Below, in pieces: positions 25,712 through 41,987 of a DNA stretch of 64,000 bases. The DNA is from Halorhodospira halophila (GTDB taxonomy: Bacteria > Pseudomonadota > Gammaproteobacteria > Nitrococcales > Halorhodospiraceae), in NCBI RefSeq assembly GCF_016653405.1, contig NZ_NHSN01000032.1, positions 1 to 64,000 of the forward strand, written 5' to 3'. Position 1 is the stretch's first letter. The number at the start of each line of letters is the position of its first letter. Position numbers and translations under genes: made by a program. Under the pieces are notes generated by a model that saw only the letters and a program-made list of their open reading frames with translations, searched no databases and was not told the origin of the DNA.

Positions 25712-26602
25712 ATGGATCTGCAACAAACCATCGAGACCGCCATCACCGAGGCCACCGGCGAAGCCTTCGGCCCGGCCCGCCGGGGCGGCGCCGGGGGCGG
25801 CTGCATTAACGACGCCTTCACCCTCAGCGACGGGCACCGCCGCTTCTTCGTCAAGATCAACGATGCCGCCGGGGCCGAATTGTTCGAGACCGAGGCCGAC
25901 GCCCTGCGCGAGCTGGCCGGCGCCGGGGCACTGCGGGTGCCGCGGCCGATCGCCGAGGGCGCTCACGGCGGACAGCACTTCCTGGTCCTCGAGCACATCG
26001 ACCTCTCCGGCCGGGGCGATACCGCCGGCTACCGGCGCCTGGGCGAGGGGCTGGCCGCCCTGCACGGGGCCTGCGCCGCGGCCCACGGCTGGCACCGGGA
26101 CAACTTCATCGGCGCGACACCGCAGCCCAACGGCTGGGACGAGGACTGGGTCCGGTTCTTCCGCGAGCGGCGGCTGCGCCACCAGCTGCGCCTGGCCGCC
26201 GAACGCGGCGCCGGGCGCCGGGTGGTCGACGCCGGGGAACGCCTGGCGGCGGGGCTGGGGGCACTGTTCCGGGACTACACGCCGGCCCCCTCGCTGCTCC
26301 ACGGCGACCTGTGGGGTGGCAACGCCGGCTTCGCCCGCGACGGCGCGCCGGTGATCTACGACCCGGCCACCTACTACGGCGACCGCGAAACCGACCTGGC
26401 CATGAGCGAGCTATTCGGCGGTTTCCCGAGCGCCTTCCATGAGGGCTACGACGCCATCTGGCCGCGTGATCCCGGCTACGCGGTACGGCGCGACCTCTAC
26501 CAGCTCTACCACGTGCTCAACCACTTCAACCTGTTCGGCGGCATGTACCGGAGCCAGTCGCAGCGGCTGATCGATCGGCTGCTGGCCGAGATCGGCGGCT
26601 GA
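25712..26602 (+). CDS. Fructosamine kinase family protein
   Basis: 296 residues, typical length. Signature parts are GGCINDAFTLSDGHRRFFVK, FLVLEHIDL, WHRDNFIGATPQPN, the catalytic LLHGDLWGGNAGF and YDPATYYGDRETDLAM. Family members phosphorylate ketosamines or ribulosamines on glycated proteins, leading to deglycation. The bacterial enzymes mostly act on small or ribulose adducts, so the substrate is not certain. It is divergent from the fusion-lipoprotein gene across 114 bases. Confidence 0.9.
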   Translation: MDLQQTIETAITEATGEAFGPARRGGAGGGCINDAFTLSDGHRRFFVKINDAAGAELFETEADALRELAGAGALRVPRPIAEGAHGGQHFLVLEHIDLSGRGDTAGYRRLGEGLAALHGACAAAHGWHRDNFIGATPQPNGWDEDWVRFFRERRLRHQLRLAAERGAGRRVVDAGERLAAGLGALFRDYTPAPSLLHGDLWGGNAGFARDGAPVIYDPATYYGDRETDLAMSELFGGFPSAFHEGYDAIWPRDPGYAVRRDLYQLYHVLNHFNLFGGMYRSQSQRLIDRLLAEIGG

Positions 26603-26611
26603 GCCAACACC

Positions 26612-26630
26612 GCGTGACAGTCGCTCACGC
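26612..26630. terminator. Possible hairpin between convergent fructosamine kinase and squalene synthase genes
   Basis: GCGTGA-CAGTCGC-TCACGC is a 6-bp stem with a 7-base loop starting 10 bases after the kinase stop and overlapping the end of the opposing gene. There is no T-tract. Confidence 0.33.
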
Positions 26631-27704
26631 CGGCTCGCGCGAGCGCACCAGCGGCCGTGGCAGCCCACGGCCGCTCCAGGCCAGCACCGTGCGCATGGCC
26701 CAGTCGCGCTCGGCGGCGTAGTTGGTCAACCCGGCCAGGCGACGCACCTGGCGGCGGCTGATCTTGACTTCGTCGCCGGATTTGAAGCCGGGGTGCCGGC
26801 GGATCTGCCGCAGCGTGGCCAGCGACATCGTCGCCGCCCAGGCACAGAAACGGCGGATGCCCGGCTGCGTCGGGGGAATGCGCAGGATGTAGGCACGCGC
26901 CGCTTCCATGTGCTCGACCCCAATCTCGACCATGCGGCCGATACCGCGGTGGAACCCCGGGTCCTCGCTCCAGTCCGCATCGGGGCCGAGGCTGCAGCCG
27001 GATTCGGTGAAGACCTCCCGCGGCAGCCAACAGACCCCCCGCTGGCGGTCGGCCCAGACATCCTTGATGACATTGGTCGCCTGCAGCCCGAGGCCGAAGC
27101 GCCGGCCCAGGTCCATCATCTCGTCGCGGTTGCTGTCGAACCCGTCGACCTCGAGGATGAACAGGTCGGTGAGCATCTCGCCGACCACGCCAGCGACGTA
27201 GTAGCAGTACTCCTCGAACTGCGCCCGGTCGGCCAGCCCTACCGGCGAGCGCAGGCGCTGGAAGCGGGCCATCCCCTCGCCCATGACCGAAACGCAGCGG
27301 ATCACCGGCCCCTGGTGGGCCTCGGGCAGCCCGCCGGTCACCGCGATCACGCGTGGCAGCGACACGACCAGATCGCGCTCGGCCGGCGGCGTGTCCCAGT
27401 CGAGCACCGCCTCGATTTCCCTGGCGAGCCGGCCAAGATCGCGGGCGCCGTGGAGGGCCTCCTTGAGGCCGATCATGAGGTCGTGCTTGGCCTCGACGTC
27501 GGCCGCCGAGTGGTCCTCGATGGTATCCGCCACCCGGCACAGCAGGTAGGCGTTGGTGACGGTATCGCGCAGTACCTCGGGCAACTGCGGGATGGTCAGC
27601 GCAAAGGTCCGCGATACGCCGGGCAGCGCCGCCTCCTGATAGGCGCGGTTCACCGCCCAGCGGTAGGCCCTGTAGCGATCACTCGTGGCTGAAGTGGAAT
27701 GCAT
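26625..27704 (-). CDS. Squalene/phytoene synthase family protein (squalene-synthase type)
   Basis: 359 residues. The block LPGVSRTFALTIPQLPEVLRDTV and both aspartate-rich motifs are seen: CRVADTIEDH near residue 60 and NVIKDVWADRQRG near 215, the second preceded by FGLGLQATNV as in squalene synthases. It would condense two farnesyl diphosphates in a head-to-head reaction. The ATG overlaps the end of the upstream reductase by 26 bases; a GTG at 27653 is a possible shorter start. Genetic neighbours (reductase, ubiD) point to isoprenoid or quinone metabolism. Squalene could feed hopanoids, but no cyclase is in the window. Confidence 0.85.
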   Translation of the reverse strand: MHSTSATSDRYRAYRWAVNRAYQEAALPGVSRTFALTIPQLPEVLRDTVTNAYLLCRVADTIEDHSAADVEAKHDLMIGLKEALHGARDLGRLAREIEAVLDWDTPPAERDLVVSLPRVIAVTGGLPEAHQGPVIRCVSVMGEGMARFQRLRSPVGLADRAQFEEYCYYVAGVVGEMLTDLFILEVDGFDSNRDEMMDLGRRFGLGLQATNVIKDVWADRQRGVCWLPREVFTESGCSLGPDADWSEDPGFHRGIGRMVEIGVEHMEAARAYILRIPPTQPGIRRFCAWAATMSLATLRQIRRHPGFKSGDEVKISRRQVRRLAGLTNYAAERDWAMRTVLAWSGRGLPRPLVRSREPA

Positions 27705-28686
27705 CGTAGAAGAGTCGCTCCGGGTTCAGTCCGTGCTCGAGGAAGGCCGCCCGCGCAGCCTCGGTCATCGGCGGCGGGCCGCTCATGTAGACATCGAAGC
27801 CGGAGAGGTCCGGGTGGTCGTGCACGACGGCCTCGTGCACCCAGCCGACCCGCCCGTCCCACGCGTCTTCGGCGCCGGGCTCGGAGAGCACCGGGGTGTA
27901 ATCCACACCGGGGTGGGTCTCGGCCCAGCCCCGGGCCAGGTCGTCCAGGTACAGTCCGGCGCGTTCGCGGGTGCCCCAGTAGAGGTGAAACCGGCGCCGA
28001 TCGCCCCGGGCCAGGGCGTGCTCGAGGATCCCCTTGAGCGGGCCGAAACCGGTGCCCCCACCGACCAGCAGCGCGGGCCGGTCGCCGTCATCGCGCAGAT
28101 AGAGTTGGCCCAGAGGCCCCTCGATGCGCAGCAGCTCGCCCTCGCGCATCTCGTTGAAGACGTAGTCGGTGAAGCGCCCGCCGGGGATATGCCGAATGTG
28201 CAGCTCCAGGTGCTCGTCGTCCAGGGGCGAGCTGGCCAGGGAGAAGGCGCGCCGCTCGCCGTCGCCGAGCAGGATCTCGACATACTGCCCCGGCCGGAAG
28301 GGAAGGCGTTTGCCCTCGGGCAGACGCAGGAAGAGGCGGCAGATCGACGGCGCCAGGTGTTCCAGGCGGGCCACCCGCGCCGGCAGGATGCGCGGCGCCG
28401 CGGCGACGTCGCCCAGGGGCTCGAGGTCCACCGCCAGATCACTGGCGGCCCGGGCCTGGCAGAGCAGGGCCAGGCCCGCAGCACGCTCGGCGTCATCCAG
28501 GGCCTTGGGCTGGCCCGACGGGTAGGCGACCTCGCCGGCGCGCACCGGCGCACGGCACGTCCCGCAGACGCCGTTGCGGCAACCGTAGGGCAGCGAGACG
28601 CCCTGGCGCAGGGCGGCGTCGAGTACCGCCTCGTCGGGCTCGGCGCCGATCTCGGTGCCGTCACTGAAGCGCACGGTGTAGGTCAT
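27679..28686 (-). CDS. 2Fe-2S/FAD oxidoreductase (CDP-6-deoxy-delta-3,4-glucoseen reductase-like)
   Basis: 335 residues. A plant-type ferredoxin domain is N-terminal (LPYGCRNGVCGTCRAPV … LLCQARA, four Cys). A flavin domain (FRPGQYVEILL, RAFSLASSP) and an NAD-binding domain (ALLVGGGTGFGPLKGILEHAL, YMSGPPPMTEAA) follow. Family enzymes pass electrons from NAD(P)H via FAD to the 2Fe-2S centre. In many gammaproteobacteria a gene of this type lies next to ubiD, as here (36 bases downstream). The name comes from a sugar-biosynthesis homologue and probably does not describe its role here. Confidence 0.88.
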   Translation of the reverse strand: MTYTVRFSDGTEIGAEPDEAVLDAALRQGVSLPYGCRNGVCGTCRAPVRAGEVAYPSGQPKALDDAERAAGLALLCQARAASDLAVDLEPLGDVAAAPRILPARVARLEHLAPSICRLFLRLPEGKRLPFRPGQYVEILLGDGERRAFSLASSPLDDEHLELHIRHIPGGRFTDYVFNEMREGELLRIEGPLGQLYLRDDGDRPALLVGGGTGFGPLKGILEHALARGDRRRFHLYWGTRERAGLYLDDLARGWAETHPGVDYTPVLSEPGAEDAWDGRVGWVHEAVVHDHPDLSGFDVYMSGPPPMTEAARAAFLEHGLNPERLFYDAFHFSHE

Positions 28687-28722
28687 GGCCCTCTGCCTGG
28701 TTCGTAGGCGGCCGCTGCCGCG

Positions 28723-30189
28723 TCAATCAAGACCGAGTTCCGCCCAATAGGCGTCCACCCGAGCCCGGGTGGCCTCATCCATGGTGGCCGGTGTGCCCCA
28801 GGTGCGGTCGGTCTCCCCGGGCCACTTATTGGTGGCGTCGAGCCCCATTTTCGACCCCAGCCCCGAGACGGGGGAAGCGAAATCGAGGTAGTCGATAGGG
28901 CTGTGGTCGATGAAGGTGGCGTCGCGCCGCGGGTCGCTGCGGGTGGTCAGCGCCCAGATCACCGCCTTCCAGTCGCGGGCGTCCACGTCGTCATCGGTGA
29001 CGATGATGAACTTGGTATACATGAACTGGCGCAGGAACGACCAGACCCCGAGGAGGACGCGCTTGGCGTGCCCGGGGTACTGTTTGCGGATCGTGACCAC
29101 CGCCAGGCGGTAGGAGCAGCCCTCCGGCGGCAGGTAGAAGTCGACGATCTCCGGGAACTGCTTGCGCAGGATGGGCACGAAGACCTCGTTGAGCGCCTCG
29201 CCGAGCACCGCCGGCTCGTCCGGGGGCCGTCCGGTGTAGGTGGAGTGGTAGATCGGCGCCGCCCGGTGGGTGATCCGGTCGATGGTGAACACCGGGAAGG
29301 TCTCGGTCTCGTTGTAGTAACCGGTATGGTCGGCGAACGGGCCCTCCTCGGCGGTGTCCCCGGGGTGGATGTGGCCCTCTAGCACCACCTCGGCCGAGGC
29401 GGGCACCTGGAGCGACGACCCCTTGCAGGTCACCAGCTCCGTCTTCGAGCCGCGCAGCAGACCGGCGAAGGCGTACTCGCTGATGGCATCGGGCACCGGC
29501 GTGACGGCGCCGAGGATGGTGGCCGGATCCGCCCCCAGGGCCACCGCCACCGGGAAGGGCTCGCCGGGGTGGTGGCGCTGATGCTCGGCGAAATCCAGGG
29601 CCCCACCCCGGTGGGCGAGCCAGCGCATGATGACCCGGTTGCGGCCGATCACCTGCTGGCGGTAGATGCCCAGGTTCTGCCGCTCCTTCTCCGGGCCACG
29701 GGTGATCACCAGGGCCCAGGTGATCAGCGGACCGGCATCGCCGGGCCAGCAGGTCTGGATCGGCCAGCGCGACAGATCCACGTCCTCGCCCTCGATCACC
29801 CGCTCCTGGCACGGCGCCTTGCGCACCGTCTTCGGCGACATGTCCAGCACCCGGCGGAAGACCGGCAGCTGCCGCCAGGCATCGCGCATCCCCTTGGGCG
29901 GCTCGGGCTGGCGCAGGAAGGCCAGCAGCTCGCCGATCTCGCGCAGCGCGGCGACATCCTCGGCGCCCATGCCGAGGGCCACCCGGTGCGGCGTGCCAAA
30001 GAGGTTGCCGAGCACCGGCGTGTCGTAGCCGCGCGGGCGTTCGAAGAGCAACGCCGGGCCGCCGGCACGCAGGGTCCGGTCGCAGACCTCGGTCATCTCC
30101 AGATGCGGGTCCACCGGGTGGCGGATACGCTTGAGCTCGCCCCGGGCCTCGAGGTGCTGGAGGAACTCGCGCAGGTCGCGGTACTTCAT
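28723..30189 (-). CDS. ubiD: 4-hydroxy-3-polyprenylbenzoate decarboxylase
   Basis: 488 residues, standard for UbiD. It removes the carboxyl group of the polyprenylated 4-hydroxybenzoate in ubiquinone synthesis using prenylated FMN made by UbiX. Blocks seen are [64 protein letters not shown] with the catalytic glutamate region, and [14 protein letters not shown]. The start overlaps the xthA stop by 4 bases (ATGA). Confidence 0.96.
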   Translation of the reverse strand: MKYRDLREFLQHLEARGELKRIRHPVDPHLEMTEVCDRTLRAGGPALLFERPRGYDTPVLGNLFGTPHRVALGMGAEDVAALREIGELLAFLRQPEPPKGMRDAWRQLPVFRRVLDMSPKTVRKAPCQERVIEGEDVDLSRWPIQTCWPGDAGPLITWALVITRGPEKERQNLGIYRQQVIGRNRVIMRWLAHRGGALDFAEHQRHHPGEPFPVAVALGADPATILGAVTPVPDAISEYAFAGLLRGSKTELVTCKGSSLQVPASAEVVLEGHIHPGDTAEEGPFADHTGYYNETETFPVFTIDRITHRAAPIYHSTYTGRPPDEPAVLGEALNEVFVPILRKQFPEIVDFYLPPEGCSYRLAVVTIRKQYPGHAKRVLLGVWSFLRQFMYTKFIIVTDDDVDARDWKAVIWALTTRSDPRRDATFIDHSPIDYLDFASPVSGLGSKMGLDATNKWPGETDRTWGTPATMDEATRARVDAYWAELGLD

Positions 30190-30989
30190 ACCGGGCTCCC
30201 GCCCTCGTCCCCCGCCAGCAGCGCGGGGTCGAACTCGGCGACCACCGGGGCGTGATCCGAGGGACGCTCCCAGCGGCGCGGCTCGACGTCGACCCCGGAC
30301 GCGGTGCAGGCCCGCGCCAAGGCGCTGCTGGCCAGGATGAGGTCGATGCGCAGGCCTCGGTTGCGCTTGAAACTATTGACCCGGTAGTCCCACCAGGAGA
30401 ATTGCGCCTCGGGCTGCTCAAACAGCCGGAAAGTATCCACCAGCCCCAAGTCGAGCACCCCCTGCAGCGCCTCGCGCTCGGGCGGGCTGAACAGCACCTT
30501 GCCCTCCCACTCGGCGGGGTCTTGGACATCCGCCGGCTCTGGGGCGATGTTGAAATCGCCCAGCACCACCACCTGCTCGTGGGCCGCCAGCTCCTGGGCC
30601 ACCCAGTGGTGCAGGGCCTCCAGCCAGCGCAGCTTGTAGTTGTACTTCTCCGAGCCCACCTCCTGGCCGTTGGGCACGTAGAGATTGATCAGCCGCACCC
30701 CGTCCACGGTGCAGGCGAGCACCCGGCGCTGGGCATCGGCGAAGCCGGGCAGATCCGTCACCACCTCCTCCGGTGTGCTGCGGGCAAGCACGGCCACCCC
30801 GTTGTAGGTTCGCTGGCCGGCGAAACACGCCTGGTAACCGGCCTCCTGCAGCGCCGTGAGCGGGAACTGGTCGTCGGGGACCTTGGTCTCCTGCAGGGCG
30901 ATCACCGACGGCTCAGCATGCTGCGCCCACGCCTTGACCTGCGGCAGGCGGACCTTCAGGGAGTTCACGTTCCACGAGGCGATCTTCAC
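30186..30989 (-). CDS. xthA: Exodeoxyribonuclease III / AP endonuclease
   Basis: 267 residues from a GTG at 30989, which has an AAGGAGA ribosome site and begins at the exact family N-terminus ([14 protein letters not shown]). Catalytic blocks are ALQETKV (Glu), [31 protein letters not shown] (Asp, Asn), RIDLILAS and the terminal [10 protein letters not shown] (Asp-His). It cleaves AP sites and degrades 3' ends in base-excision repair. It is probably the first gene of xthA-ubiD-reductase-squalene synthase. Divergent from the aldo-keto reductase gene. Confidence 0.95.
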   Translation of the reverse strand: MKIASWNVNSLKVRLPQVKAWAQHAEPSVIALQETKVPDDQFPLTALQEAGYQACFAGQRTYNGVAVLARSTPEEVVTDLPGFADAQRRVLACTVDGVRLINLYVPNGQEVGSEKYNYKLRWLEALHHWVAQELAAHEQVVVLGDFNIAPEPADVQDPAEWEGKVLFSPPEREALQGVLDLGLVDTFRLFEQPEAQFSWWDYRVNSFKRNRGLRIDLILASSALARACTASGVDVEPRRWERPSDHAPVVAEFDPALLAGDEGGSPV

Positions 30990-31121
30990 CGGGGTCTCCT
31001 TCTTCGGCGGTCGCCCCCAGCTTAACGGCTCGCCGGCGCCGCCACGAGTCCGCCGGGGGCTTGCCGGCAGCCGGCGCGGCCGGGAAACTGACCGGGTCCA
31101 CGCCGACAGCAGGGCACGCCC

Positions 31122-32165
31122 ATGGAATACCGTCCACTCGGCCACACCGATCTGCGCGTCAGCAGCATCTGCCTCGGGACCATGACCTGGGGCGAGCAGA
31201 ACACCGAGGCCGAGGCCCACGCGCAGCTCGACCTCGCCACCGAGCGTGGGGTCAACTTCATCGACGCCGCGGAGATGTACCCGGTGCCACCGCGCACCGA
31301 GACCGCCGGGCGCACCGAGGCGTATCTGGGCAGCTGGCTGGCCCGCCAGCCTCGCCGCGAGGACCTGGTCATCGCCACCAAGATCGCCGGCCCCGGGCTC
31401 GACTCGATCCGCGACGGACAGCGCGCCTACACCGCCGAGCAGCTCCGGGAGGCGGTGGACGGCTCGCTGCGGCGGCTGCAGACCGACTACATCGATCTCT
31501 ACCAGCTTCACTGGCCCGAGCGCCGCGCCAACTTCTTCGGGCGACTCGACTATCCCTGCCCTGAGGAAGAAGGCGAGGACGAGCGGGCGCGCATCCGGCG
31601 CACCCTGGAGGCGCTGGGCGAGCTGGTGGCCGCCGGGCGGATCCGCGCCATCGGCCTGTCTAACGAGACGCCCTGGGGGGCGATGCGCTTCATCGCCGAG
31701 GCCGAACGCCTGGGCCTGCCGCGCATCGTCTCCATCCAGAACCCGTACAGCCTGCTCAACCGCAGCTACGAGGTGGGCCTCGCTGAGGTCAGCCACCGCG
31801 AGCGCTGCGGCCTGCTGGCCTACTCGCCGCTGGGCTTCGGTGTGCTCAGCGGCAAGTACCTGGACGGGCAGCGCCCCGCCGCGGCCCGGCTGACCCTCTA
31901 CGAGCGCTTTCAGCGCTACACCGGCGAGCGGGGCGTAGCGGCCACCCGGGCCTACGTCGAGCTGGCCCGCGAGCACGATCTCGACCCGGCGCAGATGGCC
32001 ATCGCCTTCGCCACCCAACGGCCCTTCTGCACCAGCACAATCATCGGCGCCACGACCCAGGCGCAGCTGGCCGACAACCTGGCCGCGGCCGATCTGACCC
32101 TGCCCGAGGCGGTGCATGACGGCATCGAGGCGATCCACGCCGCCAACCCCAACCCGTGCCCGTAA
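31122..32165 (+). CDS. Aldo/keto reductase (Tas-like)
   Basis: 347 residues. It follows the Tas/YajO layout: [33 protein letters not shown] with the catalytic Asp and Tyr, LVIATKI with the catalytic Lys, [13 protein letters not shown] with the catalytic His, and a C-terminal NADP site ([17 protein letters not shown]). These are cytosolic NADPH-dependent carbonyl reductases with broad substrates; none can be assigned. The next gene (endonuclease V) starts 17 bases downstream. Confidence 0.92.
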   Translation: MEYRPLGHTDLRVSSICLGTMTWGEQNTEAEAHAQLDLATERGVNFIDAAEMYPVPPRTETAGRTEAYLGSWLARQPRREDLVIATKIAGPGLDSIRDGQRAYTAEQLREAVDGSLRRLQTDYIDLYQLHWPERRANFFGRLDYPCPEEEGEDERARIRRTLEALGELVAAGRIRAIGLSNETPWGAMRFIAEAERLGLPRIVSIQNPYSLLNRSYEVGLAEVSHRERCGLLAYSPLGFGVLSGKYLDGQRPAAARLTLYERFQRYTGERGVAATRAYVELAREHDLDPAQMAIAFATQRPFCTSTIIGATTQAQLADNLAAADLTLPEAVHDGIEAIHAANPNPCP

Positions 32166-32181
32166 GCCGGGGGCCGGCGGC

Positions 32182-32853
32182 GTGACTTGGCCCTGCCGGA
32201 TCCCGCACCCCTGGCGCGTGGACGCCGCTGAAGGAGCGCGGATCCAACGCCAGCTGCACCAGCGGGTGCGGCTGGCCAACGACCTGCCGCCGGTAGTGAA
32301 CGTTGCCGGGGTCGACGTCGGCTTCCGCGACGGCGGGGCCACCGCCTGCGCCGCCGTGGCCCGTTACAGCTGGCCGGGGTTCGAGCTGCAGGAAAGCCGG
32401 CAGGCCCGCCGCCCGGTGGAGATGCCGTACCGCCCGGGGCTGCTCTCGTTCCGGGAGCTGCCCGCCATCCTCGACGCTTTGGCTGGGCTGGAAACACTGC
32501 CCGAGCTGCTGCTCTGCGACGGCCAAGGCGTCGCCCACCCGCGCCGGCTCGGCATCGCCGCTCACCTGGGCGTCCTGCTCGAGCGACCGAGCATCGGCGT
32601 CGGCAAATCGCGACTGATCGGCTCGCACGCCGCGGTCGCCGAGGCGCGCGGTGCCAAGACACCGCTGTACGACGGCCAGGAGCGCATCGGCACGGTGCTG
32701 CGCACCCGTGCACGGGTGCGGCCGGTATACGTCTCGCCCGGTCACCGCCTAGACTACGACACGGCAGCGGCCTGGGTGATGGCCTGCTGCACCCGCTACC
32801 GCCTCCCGGAGCCGATCCGCACCGCCGATCGGCTGGCCTCGCGCGGCGGCTGA
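32182..32853 (+). CDS. nfi: Endonuclease V (deoxyinosine 3' endonuclease)
   Basis: 223 residues from the GTG at 32182, which falls just after the aldo-keto reductase stop and matches the E. coli Nfi length (223). Conserved catalytic features are [12 protein letters not shown] (Asp), [40 protein letters not shown] and [10 protein letters not shown]. It nicks one base 3' of deoxyinosine formed by adenine deamination. The ribosome site is weak, so coupling to the upstream gene is likely. Confidence 0.93.
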   Translation: MTWPCRIPHPWRVDAAEGARIQRQLHQRVRLANDLPPVVNVAGVDVGFRDGGATACAAVARYSWPGFELQESRQARRPVEMPYRPGLLSFRELPAILDALAGLETLPELLLCDGQGVAHPRRLGIAAHLGVLLERPSIGVGKSRLIGSHAAVAEARGAKTPLYDGQERIGTVLRTRARVRPVYVSPGHRLDYDTAAAWVMACCTRYRLPEPIRTADRLASRGG

Positions 32854-32872
32854 CGGAAACCAAGGAGTTCTC

Positions 32873-33256
32873 ATGAATCTCGAGAAGGTCGTCTTCGGCT
32901 TCTTCATCCTGCTGGCGCTGACCCTGAACTTCGGGTTCGTCTACGGGACGATCGACAACCCGGACCACCACGCCGCCTGGGAGCTGTTCGCCGCCATCGT
33001 GGTCAACCTGATCGCCACGGTGCTCAAGTTCGGCGAACGCACACAGATCGGTGCCATCCTCCTGGCGGCGAGCCTGGTTGCCGACCTGCAGCTGATCGCC
33101 GCCGCGGTGCTCTGGGGTGTGGCGGTCTACGGCACCGGCGTGGGCCTGACCGACATGACCATGGCCAGCATCGTCTCCCTGGCCAGCGGGGCGCTGGTGG
33201 CCAACGTGGTTTCGGTGACGCTGCTGATCATCGAGACGGTGAAGATCCACCGCTAG
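32873..33256 (+). CDS. DUF6394 family membrane protein
   Basis: 127 residues with four hydrophobic helices (FGFFILLALTLNFGFVYG; WELFAAIVVNLIATVL; LAASLVADLQLIAAAVLWG; VSLASGALVANVVSVTLLII). A strong AAGGAG ribosome site lies 6 bases before the ATG. The function is not known, but it is followed after 15 bases by a K+-channel/RCK gene, a pairing I believe recurs in proteobacteria. It may be an accessory subunit of that channel; this is inference. Confidence 0.75.
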   Translation: MNLEKVVFGFFILLALTLNFGFVYGTIDNPDHHAAWELFAAIVVNLIATVLKFGERTQIGAILLAASLVADLQLIAAAVLWGVAVYGTGVGLTDMTMASIVSLASGALVANVVSVTLLIIETVKIHR

Positions 33257-33271
33257 GCGCAGGACCGGTCC

Positions 33272-37428
<4,157 letters not shown>

Positions 37429-37514
37429 AGAGCCCGTTTGTCACAGGCGCCGGGACCGCGGCCAAAAGCCGGACCGGCCACGCGCCGCCGAAAGGAAATC
37501 CAGCGGGAGGAGCC

Positions 37515-39284
<1,770 letters not shown>

Positions 39285-39329
39285 GCCGAGTGACCACGCA
39301 ACCACCCCAAGCAGGCGGGGCGCAACGGC

Positions 39330-41981
39330 ATGGAAGAGCATCAGGATAGCGACAGCGCCCTGCGCGAAGACATCCGGGACCTCGGCGAGTTGCTCGGTGC
39401 CACCCTGCGCGAGCAGGGCGGCGCCGAGCTCTACGAGACCGTCGAGCGCGTCCGGGTGCTGGCCAAGACGGCCCGCGCCGGGGACGACGAAGCTGCGCAG
39501 GAGCTCGAACGGACCCTGTCGGAACTGCCGCCCGAACAGGTCACCCCGGTGGCCCGGGCCTTCTCGCAGTTCCTGAACCTGGCCAACATCGCCGAGCAGC
39601 ATCACCGGGTGCGGCGCAGCCGCGAGTGGGCCCGTACCCCCGAGGCCCGACCGCTGTTCGGCTCCCTGGCCGAGACCGTCCCCCGACTGGCCGCCGACAT
39701 GGAGCCCGAGCAGCTCCACGAGGCCATCTGCAGCATGGACATCAACCTAGTGTTCACCGCGCACCCGACCGAGGTGCAGCGGCGGACCATGCTGCAGAAG
39801 TACAACCGCATCGCCGGGCTGCTGGACAACCGCGACCGCTTCGGCCAGACGCCCACGGAGGTGGCCGAGACGCGGCTGGCGCTCAAGCGCGAGATCACCG
39901 CAGCCTGGCACAGCGACGAGATCCGCCGCCGCCGCCCCACCCCGCAGGACGAGGCCCGCTGGGGTCTAGCGGTGGTCGAGCAGACACTCTGGGACGCCGT
40001 GCCGCGCTACTTGCGCAGCCTTGATCACACCCTGCGCGAGCACACCGGCCGCCCGCTGCCCCTGGACTGCGCGCCGATCACCTTCGGCTCGTGGATGGGC
40101 GGCGACCGCGACGGCAACCCCAACGTCACCCACCGGGTCACCCGGGACGTGGCCATCCTCTCGCGCTGGATGGCCGCCTACCTCTACGAGCGGGACATCC
40201 AGCGGCTGGTCTCCACCCTGTCGCTGCAGGTCTGCGACGATGAGCTGCGCGAGGAGGTCGGCGGCGAGGCGTGGGAGCCGTACCGGGTGGTGCTCAAGCG
40301 GCTCCGGGCGCGGCTGCGCCAGACCATGCGCTGGGCCGAGGCCAAGCTCCAGGGCGGTCGCCCCCCGGAGAGCGACATCCTCTCCGACGTCGAGGACCTG
40401 CGTCAGCCGCTGCTGCGCTGCTACTACTCGCTGCAGCGCGTCGGCGCCGGGGTGGTCGCCGAGGGCGAGCTGCTCGATACCATCCGCCGGGTGAGCTGTT
40501 TCGGGCTCACCCTGATGCCCATGGACATCCGCCAGCACGCGGAGCGCCACACCGCGGTGCTCGACGCCATCACCCGCGCCGTGGGACTGGGCAGCTACGC
40601 CGAGTGGGACGAGCCAACCCGCCAGCAGTGGCTCTTCCAGGAACTCTCCCACCGCCGCCCGGTGATCCCGCTGGACTTCAAGCCGGAGCGCGAGGTCCAG
40701 GAGGTGCTCGACACCATCCGCATGCTCGAGGAGATCGGCCCCGACGCGGTGGGGGCGTACATCGTCTCCCACGCCGCGAAGCCCTCCGACATCCTCGCCG
40801 TGGAGCTGCTGCAGAAGGAGTGCGGTCTCACCCACCCCACCCGGGTGGTGCCGCTGTTCGAGACCCGCGACACGCTGGCCGAGGCGGCCGACACCATGGA
40901 GGTGCTCTTCGAGAGCGACTGGTACCGCCAGCGCATCGCCGGCCGCCAGGAGATCATGATCGGCTACTCCGACTCCACCAAGGACGCCGGTCACCTGACT
41001 TCCACGTGGACGCTCTACCAGGCCCAGGAGCAGCTGGTCGCCCTATCCCGCCGGCAGCGTATCGATCTGACCCTGTTCCACGGGCGCGGCGGCAGCATTG
41101 GCCGTGGCGGCGGCCCGACCCACGCCGCCATCCTGGCCCAGCCGCCGGGCTCCGTGGACGGGACGCTGCGCGTCACCGAGCAGGGCGAGGTGATGCAGGC
41201 CAAGTTTGGACTGCCCGGGATCGCCCTGCGCAACCTGGAGCTCTACACCACCTCGGTGCTCGAGGCGACGGTCCGCCCGCCGGAACCACCGCCGCAGCGC
41301 TGGCGCGAGATCCTAGACCGGCTCAGCGCCCGGGCCATGGCGGCCTATCGCGACACGGTCAAGGAGCGCCCGGAGTTCATGGACTATTTCCGGGCGGCTA
41401 CCCCCATCGACGAGATCTCGCGGCTGACCATCGGCAGCCGCCCGGCCAAGCGCTCGCCGGATCAGATGACCGTGGACAGCCTGCGCGCCATCCCCTGGGT
41501 CTTCGCCTGGACCCAGACCCGGCTGATGCTCCCGGCCTGGCTGGGTGTTGGCGAGGCGCTCGAAGAGGCCATCGAAGAGGGGCTAACCGAAGAACTACAG
41601 GAGATGTTCGCCCACTGGCCCTTCTTCGAGGCCTTCCTCGACATGGTCGAGATGGTCGTGGCCAAGGCCGAACCCGGCGTCAACCGGCTCTACGAGCACG
41701 CCCTGGTCCCCGAGGAGCTGCGCGGGGTGGGCGACGAGCTGCGCGAGCGCTTCGCCCGCACCCGCGACGCCGTGCTGACCATCACCGGGCACGAGCAGCC
41801 GCTGTCGGACTTCCCGGTGGTCAAACGCGCTGTGGAGGTCCGCAACCCCTACGTCGACCCGCTCAACCTGTTGCAGGTCGAGCTGCTGCGTCGTTCCCGG
41901 ATGTGCGAGGACGACTCCCTGCGCCGCGGCCTGCAGGTGGTCATCAACGGGATCGCGGCGGGCATGCGCAACACGGGATAG
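39330..41981 (+). CDS. ppc: Phosphoenolpyruvate carboxylase
   Basis: 883 residues, as in E. coli. It makes oxaloacetate from PEP and bicarbonate to refill the TCA cycle. The catalytic His block VFTAHPTEVQRRTML, GSWMGGDRDGNPNVT, the second active-site region GYSDSTKDAGHL, FHGRGGSIGRGGGPTHAAIL and the C-terminal NGIAAGMRNTG are all present. It lies 45 bases after the Icd-CBS gene, so carbon entry and the 2-oxoglutarate branch may be transcribed together. Confidence 0.97.
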   Translation: MEEHQDSDSALREDIRDLGELLGATLREQGGAELYETVERVRVLAKTARAGDDEAAQELERTLSELPPEQVTPVARAFSQFLNLANIAEQHHRVRRSREWARTPEARPLFGSLAETVPRLAADMEPEQLHEAICSMDINLVFTAHPTEVQRRTMLQKYNRIAGLLDNRDRFGQTPTEVAETRLALKREITAAWHSDEIRRRRPTPQDEARWGLAVVEQTLWDAVPRYLRSLDHTLREHTGRPLPLDCAPITFGSWMGGDRDGNPNVTHRVTRDVAILSRWMAAYLYERDIQRLVSTLSLQVCDDELREEVGGEAWEPYRVVLKRLRARLRQTMRWAEAKLQGGRPPESDILSDVEDLRQPLLRCYYSLQRVGAGVVAEGELLDTIRRVSCFGLTLMPMDIRQHAERHTAVLDAITRAVGLGSYAEWDEPTRQQWLFQELSHRRPVIPLDFKPEREVQEVLDTIRMLEEIGPDAVGAYIVSHAAKPSDILAVELLQKECGLTHPTRVVPLFETRDTLAEAADTMEVLFESDWYRQRIAGRQEIMIGYSDSTKDAGHLTSTWTLYQAQEQLVALSRRQRIDLTLFHGRGGSIGRGGGPTHAAILAQPPGSVDGTLRVTEQGEVMQAKFGLPGIALRNLELYTTSVLEATVRPPEPPPQRWREILDRLSARAMAAYRDTVKERPEFMDYFRAATPIDEISRLTIGSRPAKRSPDQMTVDSLRAIPWVFAWTQTRLMLPAWLGVGEALEEAIEEGLTEELQEMFAHWPFFEAFLDMVEMVVAKAEPGVNRLYEHALVPEELRGVGDELRERFARTRDAVLTITGHEQPLSDFPVVKRAVEVRNPYVDPLNLLQVELLRRSRMCEDDSLRRGLQVVINGIAAGMRNTG

Positions 41982-41987
41982 ACCGCC

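Noticed and set aside
25598-26302. N-terminal extension of the hydrolase/EB_dh fusion to an upstream ATG
   Set aside because: The extra 235 residues are antisense to the fructosamine kinase gene, while the GTG at 25597 has a good ribosome site and starts a signal peptide.
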